A program made the position numbers and the translations under genes. Below the pieces are notes generated by a model. The model did no database searches and had not been told where the DNA came from. It worked only from the letters and a program-made list of their open reading frames with translations. This document shows, piece after piece, positions 45,556 through 53,286 of a stretch of DNA of 64,000 bases (position 1 is the first letter of the stretch; the number at the start of each line of letters is the position of its first letter). This DNA is from Oncomelania hupensis (Eukaryota > Mollusca > Gastropoda > Littorinimorpha > Pomatiopsidae): positions 62,366,769 through 62,430,768 of the forward strand of contig CM072517.1 in NCBI GenBank assembly GCA_036898135.1. Reading direction: 5' to 3'.

Positions 45556-46809
45556 ATGTACGTGCCTTATAAATATAACAAAGCTGCAAAGTATACTACA
45601 GGGCCTTATTATTACGAAAAAGCAGTCGACCTAACCAAGCTGACAATAGCTGTGGCAGCCAACGTCCATTTCGAAACTATCCCCCATAATATTTTTGATC
45701 ATTACCTCAACCCAGACATTACGAGCGACTTTTTAGCTAACCAATGGCTAAACAACGGGGGTATGCAGTTGTTTCAGAATCAAATTAATTTTGCCGTGTC
45801 ATGCGCTACAACTGGTTGCGGAGTTTCTTACGTTCATCACCTTAATCACCCAGATCCCATGTTGAAGTCTATTTATCTGTTCCATTTGTATTATCAAGTG
45901 AGGCGGGTGTTGTCTGAACTTCAGGCTCCGTTACCTACTGACAAAAACTTTAATCCCTTTAACAACGGCTTTGACAAAAAAGCGTATCAAAGGTTGTGCA
46001 ATGAATTCGGAATTGATACTAAAACAGACTTCAGACAAAAACTAGACCTCAATCATGGGATGGGAACTTTATTTAGATACGCTGTAGGTAATTTATACAC
46101 GGGGCCTTACGTACCTGGATTTACATCATTTAACCACAACAGCCAGGTTCCTTTACTGTATATCAGACAAAAACAAAGTACAGCATACAGCACTTTTATA
46201 TTGGACACATCAAACGGATTTACTCAAAGCGGGGTGGAAAGGCTGAATGAATCTATTCGTACGTATGCGTGGTGCATTCTAGGGTCTCAAGCAGAAACAC
46301 GAAGTAATATCATTGGGGAAGGAACTAGCTTCGATGCACAAAAGCAGTTTTTAGCCAACATTGAAGATTCTATTAATTCGGCAGTAGATTTGCCCGCGAG
46401 TATTAAAAGATATCAGGACACTTTAAAGTATGCTAGATCGAAAGTAGATTACGTAATAGGTTTAGGACTGTATATGTTGCCTTCAGACCTTCAGCTTAGA
46501 ATAGGAACTATATCAAACTACAACAACAATATAGTGATTGCCGACCCTCAGTTTCATATAGGCTACAATCCTACAATAAATACATTGAATGCAGTGAATA
46601 CAGTGAATACAGCGAATACGGTATTTACTGCTAGGCCTAATAATGAACCTTTAAGTTCACCACCACTTCCGAGCCTGCCAAGCCTACCAAGCTTGCCAAG
46701 CCCACCGGACCTGCAAGGCCTGCCGGTAATTGATCATGGGGTTTCGCGTCTAGCGCTTACAGGGGGTTTATTGTTTGCCGGGTTAATTGGGATTTACTAT
46801 TTTAAGTAA
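45556..46809 (+). CDS. Polinton virion-type protein, 417 aa, C-terminal membrane anchor
   Basis: The frame is intact. Residues 1-330 look globular (YYYEKAVDLTKLTIAV, NHGMGTLFRYAVGNLYTGPY, VDYVIGLGLYML). The tail carries NTVNTANT and PSLPSLPSLPSPP repeats at about 345-385. A single hydrophobic segment, LALTGGLLFAGLIGIYYF, ends the protein. Long proteins with this tail anchor occur in Polintons. A virion-surface role is inference. It overlaps by 27 bp the end of the minus-strand gene at 46783. Confidence 0.75.
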   Translation: MYVPYKYNKAAKYTTGPYYYEKAVDLTKLTIAVAANVHFETIPHNIFDHYLNPDITSDFLANQWLNNGGMQLFQNQINFAVSCATTGCGVSYVHHLNHPDPMLKSIYLFHLYYQVRRVLSELQAPLPTDKNFNPFNNGFDKKAYQRLCNEFGIDTKTDFRQKLDLNHGMGTLFRYAVGNLYTGPYVPGFTSFNHNSQVPLLYIRQKQSTAYSTFILDTSNGFTQSGVERLNESIRTYAWCILGSQAETRSNIIGEGTSFDAQKQFLANIEDSINSAVDLPASIKRYQDTLKYARSKVDYVIGLGLYMLPSDLQLRIGTISNYNNNIVIADPQFHIGYNPTINTLNAVNTVNTANTVFTARPNNEPLSSPPLPSLPSLPSLPSPPDLQGLPVIDHGVSRLALTGGLLFAGLIGIYYFK

Positions 46810-48084
46810 CCAGAGTAATATTATTATAAACAAAGACCACAGATGCTCAGACGCCCAAACCACAACTTTAGAAGCAGTATTAAATATCCATGAAAATACA
46901 GAACCTAATATTCCTGGAAGTGCGTCTACAAGTTTGTCACCTAAGCATTTCAATAAGTTAGCTATGCTTTGTAACGTCTTTTTAATCCAGTCTTTAACCG
47001 GACTGCCGCCAGGTCCACCAGGCACGCCAGGTCCACCGGCACTGATGCCTACGGTTCTAGTCAGTGCTAAGACTAGTGTGCTTATTGTCATCCCAACAGC
47101 TGTAAGAATGCTAAATATTGTAACACCTTGCTCTCTGAACAGTGTTTGAATTCTTTCTGCAAGTGTAGTGTCTTCGTGTAAAATTTTATGCACCGTTTCT
47201 TTTATTCTGGCGAAATTAGTTATTAATTTTTCTCTGTTTATGGATAAGGCTTCTAGCCTTGCAGCGCGTTCTGTGTAAAGGTCTGTGAGCCTTTTTTGAA
47301 TCATCTGTTTTACCTCAATGCTTAAGTTGGCGTCATCAGCTTCTGCTAGTTTATTTTTTTGTTTTTCTATATGTTTGTCGAGCTCACCAAGCTTGGCCAA
47401 ATTCATCATTGTCTCCCCTCTCACAGATTGTAAAGCTTTATCTAAGCCCTGAAGTTCACGCAGTGGCAATAATGGCGTGTCATTGATAGTTTCCATAACC
47501 TGATCAATATTGGTGTCCTCATTTGTTTGTAAGGTTTTTAAGGTTGTTAATTCTGTATTGACTTGTAACGCAGAACTAGTTAAGTCAGTTAAGTCTTGTA
47601 GTTCTATTTCTGAATTTGGTAACGATGCATCTATTCGTTGAAGTTAAGCTACTGCTTGGCGATGCAACGCTGGCACTCTATTATCGGAAAGCCCCAATGA
47701 TCGTATTACAGTCACTGGAAGTTTAGTTTTCAAAGTAGACCACGCATAAAATTTGTCAGGATTCTTTGACATAGTTAACTGTACTCTCACTTTTTTACCG
47801 GATACACTAGTGTTTATAAACAAGTGATTATTTTTGTCTAGTTCGAAGTCGCTGGGACTAACATAATCAGGTAACTCGCGCCCGATGTAATTGTAAAATT
47901 TATTGATTTTTCTGGCTTTTTGGGTTTCAGTTACTTGACGTAATTCTTCTCCTATACTTAGCCTTGTTTGGCTCATGTCGTCTCCTACCATAGAAAGAAG
48001 TCTGCTGGTTGTGTCAACGTTGAGGTCTTCATTAGGCTCATTTGGTTTAAACACTTCATCAAGAGCTTCACCACCTGTTGCCAT
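46783..48084 (-). pseudogene. Polinton 433-codon membrane protein, split by one stop
   Basis: The 146-residue and 237-residue frames (48084-47644 and 47496-46783) are in the same frame and separated by one TAA at 47646-47644, with no other stop in 434 codons. The first part contains KINKFYNYIGRELPDYVSPS. The second has coiled-coil text (LDKHIEKQKNKLAEADD), a membrane segment (about VTIFSILTAVGMTISTLVLAL), a GGPGVPGGPGG linker and two further hydrophobic segments at the end. The start is preceded by TTTAAA. Function unknown; probably a virion protein. Confidence 0.75.
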
Positions 48085-48114
48085 TTTAAATATAATTTTT
48101 TTATCACATTAAAA
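48085..48114. promoter_or_regulatory. 30-bp divergent promoter
   Basis: This A/T-rich spacer lies between divergent starts. The right side reads CACATTAAAA against ATG, and the left side (minus strand) reads TATATTTAAA against ATG. Confidence 0.6.
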
Positions 48115-49391
48115 ATGCAAAGCTACGGAAACTTGTTAGACCCTACACGTCGATTGAGGACGCCTTTAGGCATCAAAGGTGAGAAAAGCACAATAATCAT
48201 TACAAACAATCCAAGCAGCATAGAGCCTAATCAGCTACTAACCATAAGATTTCCAAATTTAGGTCCTGATGATGTAATAGTTCCGGGCAGTCCTAAATTG
48301 GGATTTAAAATTAGTCTGAATTCTGACGACGATCCTAACAGAACCGTAGTCAACAATCTAGGCAGAGCTATAATTAAAAGAATGGTTATTAAACTTGATG
48401 GGTGAGAAATCCAAAGTATCGATGACGCCGGTGTTTTGTTTTGTTACACGGATCTGTGGCTGAGTAAATATGAAAGGGAAGATTTAGTTGGTCAGGGGAT
48501 TCAAGCTGCCAATGTGGCAAAACTTCGAATCAAAGCTGGCGATGCTGTCGTTTCTAACAAAGGTGAAAATGCATTAGCTGCTGTATACAAAAACAGGTTT
48601 TATTTTCCACTCGATTTTGAACTGCTACACAGTCATCTGCCATTTCATCAAGGTTCATTTAACGATAGGCTGTCTTACGAAATTATTTTCAATGATTATT
48701 CTCAAGTAGTAATTAGCTCTGACAATGATGCTAGGTATACAATTACAGACATCACGCTTGAATACGAAGTGGTCACTCACGCTGAACTCAGTAGGATGAT
48801 CAGGGGACAATATGACAAACTAGCAATTTATTATGATAGGATCGTTCGCTACAGACAATTTAATAAAGATTTATTAGATGCACTCTGGACCATCAACATA
48901 AATTCACCTGCTCGAAGTTTTAAAGGTGTACTGTTGTTGTTTGTGAAAGAATCTAATTACAATCGTGACAGTGAAAATTTTATAAATCCTAATATTTCAA
49001 AAGCGTCTGTCGTGATTGAAGGTAAGCCTAATCAATTATTCGCGAATGGAATGATGGGGTTTCAACAGTTTGATGAGATTAGGAAAATCTTGGGTGGAGG
49101 TAGATTACGACTGACACTGTGGATTTGATTTCTAAAGATCTTCATTTGCATGACACACGACTGCAAGATTATCTGGTGAATAAATTTGCGTTGTGGTTAG
49201 ACTTTCGAACCATACCCACCAACGAACTTCATGGATCTGGAAGAAGAATTGAAAACGGAACAGATGGTATAACAATTGAATTGCATAGGGAAGCAAGTGC
49301 TAGGTCAGAATCAGTTACAGTATACATGTATATAATTATGGATGCTCAGCTAAACATTGAAAATGGAAGATTAAAAGATTTAGTATATTAA
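48115..49391 (+). pseudogene. Polinton major capsid (double jelly-roll) protein, broken
   Basis: The frame starts MQSYGNLLDPTRRLRTPLGI at ATG after ACATTAAAA. It is beta-rich throughout (TITDITLEYEVVTHAELSRM, YYDRIVRYRQFNKDLLDALW, ARSFKGVLLLFVKE). Length of about 425 codons and text agree with Polinton major capsid proteins. A TGA at 48403-48405 interrupts codon 97. A frameshift at about 49100-49119 moves the last 90 codons (DLISKDLHLHDTRLQDYLVN ... ENGRLKDLVY) to another frame. It abuts the packaging ATPase, whose ATG is 2 bp from its stop. As it stands it cannot give capsid protein. Confidence 0.85.
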
Positions 49392-49393
49392 AA

Positions 49394-50005
49394 ATGACCT
49401 CTTTGTTACCTCGTGATCCTCATTGTGGAATGATCGTTGGCATGACGTCATGCGGAAAGACCGTCTTTGTTCTGGATTTGTTAGAAAAATATTACGCAGG
49501 ACACTTTGATTATATAGTAATTTTTTGCCCGACTATTCAATATAATAAAACCTACTTAGATCGTAAGTATGTCTGGACAGATGAAAATATCTTTGTTGTA
49601 AATACCAATGGCAAGCTCAATGAGTATTTAACGTATTTTTATAACCTGTTTGAGAATGAGGGTAATACGTTATTCTTAATCGATGATTGCAGTGCAGAAA
49701 AAGATATTGTATTAAAACGGAACATATTGAGCAAGCTGGCTTTCAGTGGACGCCATGTGAAAATTAGTGTCTGGTTAATCACGCAGAAATTTAATTCGAT
49801 ATTAAAGGATTTTAGAGAACAAGTAAAATTCGTGTGCCTGTTTTATTGCAAAGACCGTGACAGCTTTGATAACTGTTTAAAAGAAAATGACGTAATTGAA
49901 TCAAAAGAGGAAAGAATTAAATTAAAAGAACAGCTAAAAAAAGGCAAGCACTTAAAATTATTATTAAAAACTGACCAACCAACTGGCTATAAAATACTTA
50001 TGTAA
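49394..50005 (+). CDS. Packaging ATPase (FtsK/HerA, A32-like)
   Basis: 203 residues, intact, starting directly after GTATATTAAAA. Walker A is MIVGMTSCGKT (about 14-23) and Walker B is NTLFLIDDC (about 95-103), with a downstream ISVWLITQKFN sensor-like motif (about 126-136). The size matches Polinton packaging ATPases, which drive genome packaging in related virions. It lies next to the capsid gene, as is common. Confidence 0.92.
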   Translation: MTSLLPRDPHCGMIVGMTSCGKTVFVLDLLEKYYAGHFDYIVIFCPTIQYNKTYLDRKYVWTDENIFVVNTNGKLNEYLTYFYNLFENEGNTLFLIDDCSAEKDIVLKRNILSKLAFSGRHVKISVWLITQKFNSILKDFREQVKFVCLFYCKDRDSFDNCLKENDVIESKEERIKLKEQLKKGKHLKLLLKTDQPTGYKILM

Positions 50006-50160
50006 GTAAGTTCTTTTATAATTTAATTATTGTAAGTTATAAGTTTTTTTTAAAGTCGACTTAATTAAGTTAGATGTAAGTAAGTAAGTTCTTTTATAAT
50101 TTAATTATTGTAAGTTATAAGTTTTTTTTAAAAGTCGACTTAATTAAGTTAGATGTAAGT
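50003..50160. repeat. Tandem duplication of about 78 bp
   Basis: Two copies of TAAGTAAGTTCTTTTATAAT... through GTCGACTTAATTAAGTTAGATG, after the ATPase gene and before the convergent integrase. The second copy has one extra A. Confidence 0.95.
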
Positions 50161-50216
50161 CACTAAGTCAAAAAAAAGGTTGAAGGTAAGTAATAGTGGT
50201 GATGATTATAGTTCAT

Positions 50217-51182
50217 TTATCTTAATGGCTCTGTGTCTGGTGGAACAATCTGAAGTTCTTCTTTTACAAAGTTTCTTTGTGGTGTTCTACGATCGCTTCT
50301 CGGTCTTAAATAATATACAGGCGGATCAGTAGATAATGCTCTGTCAACTTCATAAACGCTTAATGACCAAATTGGGTCTGTAGCTCGTCTTCTTGTGTCA
50401 TTAGCAACTTCTCCAGGCTGATAAAGGTATCTAACAGTTTTGTTCATCAAAGTTAGATCCGGCTGACCAGGCTTTGAAACGGTAACAACAATCTGTTTCT
50501 TTTTAATAGCCTCAACTGGTTTTAATCCTGTAACTCTGGTTGGTTCTGAATTCATTTCCCTTAAAACTCGAGGCAGCCTAACAACCCATTCTGTATTAGT
50601 GGTTTCAGTAAAGAGTTCCTTTGAATACTGATAAGTGAATAATCTTTCTGCCAGTTGCCGATTAAAGTTTTCTACAATACCCTGTGATCTGTGCAATCCA
50701 ACAACTCCTCTTCTAACAGTTACATTATGTTTTAACAAAAGCTGGTTAACAGCTCCTTTGAATTCAGACCCTTCATCGCATTGAATAAGTCTGGGGAACC
50801 TTAGAGGCCCTCTTGAATAAATCGCATTTAAGGCTTGAGCGACCTCAGCTGAATTTTTTGTCCTAAGAGCATGAGCGTCCTTAAACCGGGTAGCTATATC
50901 AATAACAGTAAGGGCATACCTGTATTTCTTTCTATATATTTTGTCATGGGGAAGATATAACAAATCTATTTGGTGTGTGTCATTTGGTCTGGAGTTTTCA
51001 AATTTTGGTCTTATTATTTTCTTCGGGGGTGGAAGATAGATTTGCCATACAGCTTGCTTCGATAACCATTGTTTAACTGTGTTTGCTGACAAGCCAGTCT
51101 TTTCTACTAGTTTATTAACTGCCGTCATCCCTTTCCAATATCCGGATTGAGAATAATATAATCTAGACAAACGTGAAGTCAT
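50217..51182 (-). CDS. Polinton integrase (retrovirus-type, rve core)
   Basis: 321 residues, intact. It has a helix-turn-helix-like N-terminus (MTAVNKLVEKTGLSANTVKQ) and an rve core with catalytic D in THQIDLLYLP (about 93), D in RLIQCDEGSEF (about 151) and E in GIVENFNRQL (about 187). A C-terminal beta-rich, chromo-like part with YEVDRALS and PVYYLRPRS follows. The start is preceded by CATAAAAAT. It inserts the element into DNA. Its last 17 codons recur in inverted form at 39158. Confidence 0.92.
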   Translation of the reverse strand: MTSRLSRLYYSQSGYWKGMTAVNKLVEKTGLSANTVKQWLSKQAVWQIYLPPPKKIIRPKFENSRPNDTHQIDLLYLPHDKIYRKKYRYALTVIDIATRFKDAHALRTKNSAEVAQALNAIYSRGPLRFPRLIQCDEGSEFKGAVNQLLLKHNVTVRRGVVGLHRSQGIVENFNRQLAERLFTYQYSKELFTETTNTEWVVRLPRVLREMNSEPTRVTGLKPVEAIKKKQIVVTVSKPGQPDLTLMNKTVRYLYQPGEVANDTRRRATDPIWSLSVYEVDRALSTDPPVYYLRPRSDRRTPQRNFVKEELQIVPPDTEPLR

Positions 51183-51186
51183 ATTT

Positions 51187-51614
51187 TTATGTAGATTTAT
51201 ATTTTTGTTTAACGAGGTAATAAACTACTGTTATTCCAAACACAATTAAAATTAATTCTCCGGTCTCTGACATTGTAGGTGCAATGTTAGGTGTGTAGTA
51301 ATCGGATAACACTGGTTGCTTTAATGAAGGTAGTGTCGTGCCAGTTAATAAATAATATTGGTGCAAAGCTTCATCAACGTCTTCAAATGTTTTATCAGCA
51401 TGACCTTCTTCTTTCAATCTTGTATTAACAAAATCAAGCTGCATTAGTCTGTTTTTCTCGTATTCGGCCTGATCTTGTTGTAATTTTTCCATTGCTAAGT
51501 TATGCCGTTTTGATTCTTCTTTACTGTCCAGTTTTGAAAACAAATATAATTTGATCCTGAAAAGGCTAAGGCATTTACAGCAGCAGAACCAAGCACCATT
51601 GCAGCACCGGCCAT
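51187..51614 (-). pseudogene. Polinton conserved small protein, frameshifted N-terminus
   Basis: The ATG at 51614, after ATTAAAAA, opens a frame starting MAGAAMVLGSAAVNALAFSG. The body is in another frame from about 51543 (LDSKEESKRHNLAMEKLQ, FEDVDEALHQYYLLTG, LSDYYTPN), so a frameshift lies at about 51545-51560. The end has a membrane segment (GELILIVFGITVVYYLV). The combination of Gly/Ala-rich start, KRHNLA motif and TM is recurrent in Polintons as I recall. Function unknown. Confidence 0.75.
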
Positions 51615-51650
51615 TTTTTAATTTAGTTTTTTATTTTATTTGTATTAAAA
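51615..51650. promoter_or_regulatory. 36-bp divergent promoter
   Basis: This A/T-rich spacer lies between the start codons at 51614 (-) and 51651 (+). Both flanks end in TTAAAA-type runs. Confidence 0.55.
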
Positions 51651-51814
51651 TGAATTGTGATGACTTGTTAATGCAAGAAGCTATTAATGTTACAGTTACA
51701 GGTGTTGACAATGAGAAAAGAGACAGGCTGGTTGCATTAGTAGCTTCCGGAAAGTCAAAGTATTATCTCGGTGTTGACTTAACACCTGAACAAGTGCAAA
51801 GACTGAGGCCATAG
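51651..51814 (+). CDS. Small Polinton ORF, about 54 aa, unknown
   Basis: MNCDDLLMQEAINVTVTGVD starts directly after TGTATTAAA, and the protein ends EQVQRLRP. The longer frame that begins at 51551 would start inside the neighbouring gene, so this ATG is preferred. It is small and acidic, with no family recognised. Confidence 0.55.
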
Positions 51815-51861
51815 AGATCATTATATTACATAATAAATATGATAAAGTTCTCGGTGCTTTA

Positions 51862-52176
51862 ATGGTTAAAAGTCTGGGGCGTTCGATTGTGAAGTTATAT
51901 ACCAAAGCTGTGTCGACCTTTGTTACTTTAGATTGTGAGAATGATTTATTTGATGATTTGATTAAAGATCCAGTTATTGTTAATGGGATTAGTGAGGTAT
52001 CAAGAAATTTGTATTATAAGTTTGGAAGCTTGTTGACCCCATTTTCAGCCGGGCTAATTACTTTTCAACACATAAATTTCTCTGCTATTAAAAATGGACT
52101 CTTCCAATCCAGAGATGGAGAAGGAGACGGAGGTGAAGAATTCAGAGAATCAACAGAACCCAGTGACAGTCACTAA
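51862..52176 (+). CDS. Polinton ORF, 104 aa, unknown
   Basis: The start is ATG after GTGCTTTA. MVKSLGRSIVKLYTKAVSTF is followed by FDDLIKDPVIVNGISEVSRN and FGSLLTPFSAGLITFQ. Its last 28 codons overlap the next gene in another frame. The motif text looks conserved, but I do not recognise it. Confidence 0.5.
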   Translation: MVKSLGRSIVKLYTKAVSTFVTLDCENDLFDDLIKDPVIVNGISEVSRNLYYKFGSLLTPFSAGLITFQHINFSAIKNGLFQSRDGEGDGGEEFRESTEPSDSH

Positions 52177-52552
52177 ACAAAAGAGCCCAGGAAGAATTGC
52201 AGCTGGAAAGAAGTTAGCAGAATTTAACAAGTTACATAGATGGAACAGACAAACAAAAGCAAACATATTAGGAAAAAAGGAATCACCAAAAGAAGAAACA
52301 ATAATGCAACAAACATTAACAACAAATAAAGAAGAACCAATACAACCAATACAACCAGTACAATCTTCAAATAACATATATTATTTATGTATAGCCGGTG
52401 TAGTGGGTGCAAGTGGGTACATAATATATAAATACCGCCAAGGAAAAAATAAACAGAAACCCCCAAAACCACTTGTAGAAAAAGAAATTGAATCATCTCC
52501 ATCGTTGAAGCCATCATTGAAGCCATCATTAGATGTGTTTTCAATGCAGTAA
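52094..52552 (+). CDS. Polinton basic membrane protein, 152 aa
   Basis: It starts at ATG after TGCTATTAAAA. It has an acidic start, then SPGRIAAGKKLAEFNKLHRW, a basic motif I associate with a common Polinton protein. A membrane segment (YYLCIAGVVGASGYIIYKY, about 103-121) follows, then a Lys/Pro/Ser-rich tail with KPSLKPSLK repeats. A virion core or membrane role is plausible but unproven. Confidence 0.65.
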   Translation: MDSSNPEMEKETEVKNSENQQNPVTVTKQKSPGRIAAGKKLAEFNKLHRWNRQTKANILGKKESPKEETIMQQTLTTNKEEPIQPIQPVQSSNNIYYLCIAGVVGASGYIIYKYRQGKNKQKPPKPLVEKEIESSPSLKPSLKPSLDVFSMQ

Positions 52553-52585
52553 TAATTTATTATTATTTATTTATTATATATAAAA

Positions 52586-52822
52586 ATGAGTGTACCATAT
52601 GAACAAACAATTGTTAATCTTGGATACCATAGTGTTGTCTTAGTGGGCTTAAATACAGCTTATGCTATGATTGCAAAATCTCTTTTAAAAATGAAACCTA
52701 TTGAATTAGGAAAAATGGATCTTTCAGATGCTGGTAAACTGGTTGGTATCTTTTCATTATCGTTATTTACTCGGGACTATCTTGTTAAACAAAAGATCAT
52801 TCCAGCAGATATTAATGTGTAA
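52586..52822 (+). CDS. Polinton small membrane protein, 78 aa
   Basis: It starts at ATG after TATATATAAAA. The protein has hydrophobic stretches VNLGYHSVVLVGLNTAYAMI and VGIFSLSLFT, and ends DYLVKQKIIPADINV. A small two-helix protein with this ending recurs near Polinton ends in my memory of the group. Function unknown. Confidence 0.65.
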   Translation: MSVPYEQTIVNLGYHSVVLVGLNTAYAMIAKSLLKMKPIELGKMDLSDAGKLVGIFSLSLFTRDYLVKQKIIPADINV

Positions 52823-52871
52823 TGTTATACAACCATAATGTAGAAGGGTTGTAATTTTTTTTGTTTTAACC

Positions 52872-53041
52872 AAAGACGCAAGACTATGAATATATATTAT
52901 ATTTAGCAAATTGCGGATTCCCAGAGTGTTTTGGAGCGCTTTTTACAAAGCTCATAAAACAGCCATAAATTGCAATAAAAGGCCTCCTTTAGTAACTCTA
53001 TGAGCTTTGGCGCTTAGAGCCCATTATTGCTATCTCTCACT
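52872..53041 (-). repeat. Polinton right terminal inverted repeat
   Basis: On the minus strand it reads AGTGAGAGATAGCAATAATG and then the same inner blocks as the left end. It is a little longer than the left copy because of small indels. Confidence 0.9.
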
Positions 53042-53286
53042 GATCAGTTTTGGGTGCACTATTCTTTAGTTAAAAACTTTTTTGCTTCAAATATTTTTGT
53101 GCCTGTATGTTGAATTGTTCTTTTGCAGGTTTTGCTTAAGTAACTGTTGTATGCCATTTGACTCTTGTTTTATTCTATTATTGATTACGAATTTGATTGT
53201 CTTTGCATTGTTGTTATTGACTTGCAATATTGCTAGTGTTTTGGTATTCCACGTGATTCAGAGGTTGTTCATAGACACTTTTGACA

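Larger units (their letters stand above)
36921..53041. mobile_element. Polinton/Maverick (adintovirus-like) element, 16.1 kb
   Basis: Inverted ends pair 36921-37071 with 52872-53041. They enclose a protein-primed DNA polymerase B, a Polinton-type capsid protein, a packaging ATPase, a retrovirus-type integrase and about ten other genes, most of them Polinton-typical. Size and content fit the group. It is inserted in the leader of the Gypsy element, between the PBS and gag. Several genes are broken. No matching 6-bp target duplication was found directly outside the inverted ends. Confidence 0.95.

Noticed and set aside
39230..52590. The A-run before ATG as an ordinary eukaryotic start context only
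   Set aside because: Adenines upstream of ATG are common, but the constant leading T, the near-universal run and the tiny divergent spacers go beyond this. It remains the main alternative, and I have not excluded it statistically.
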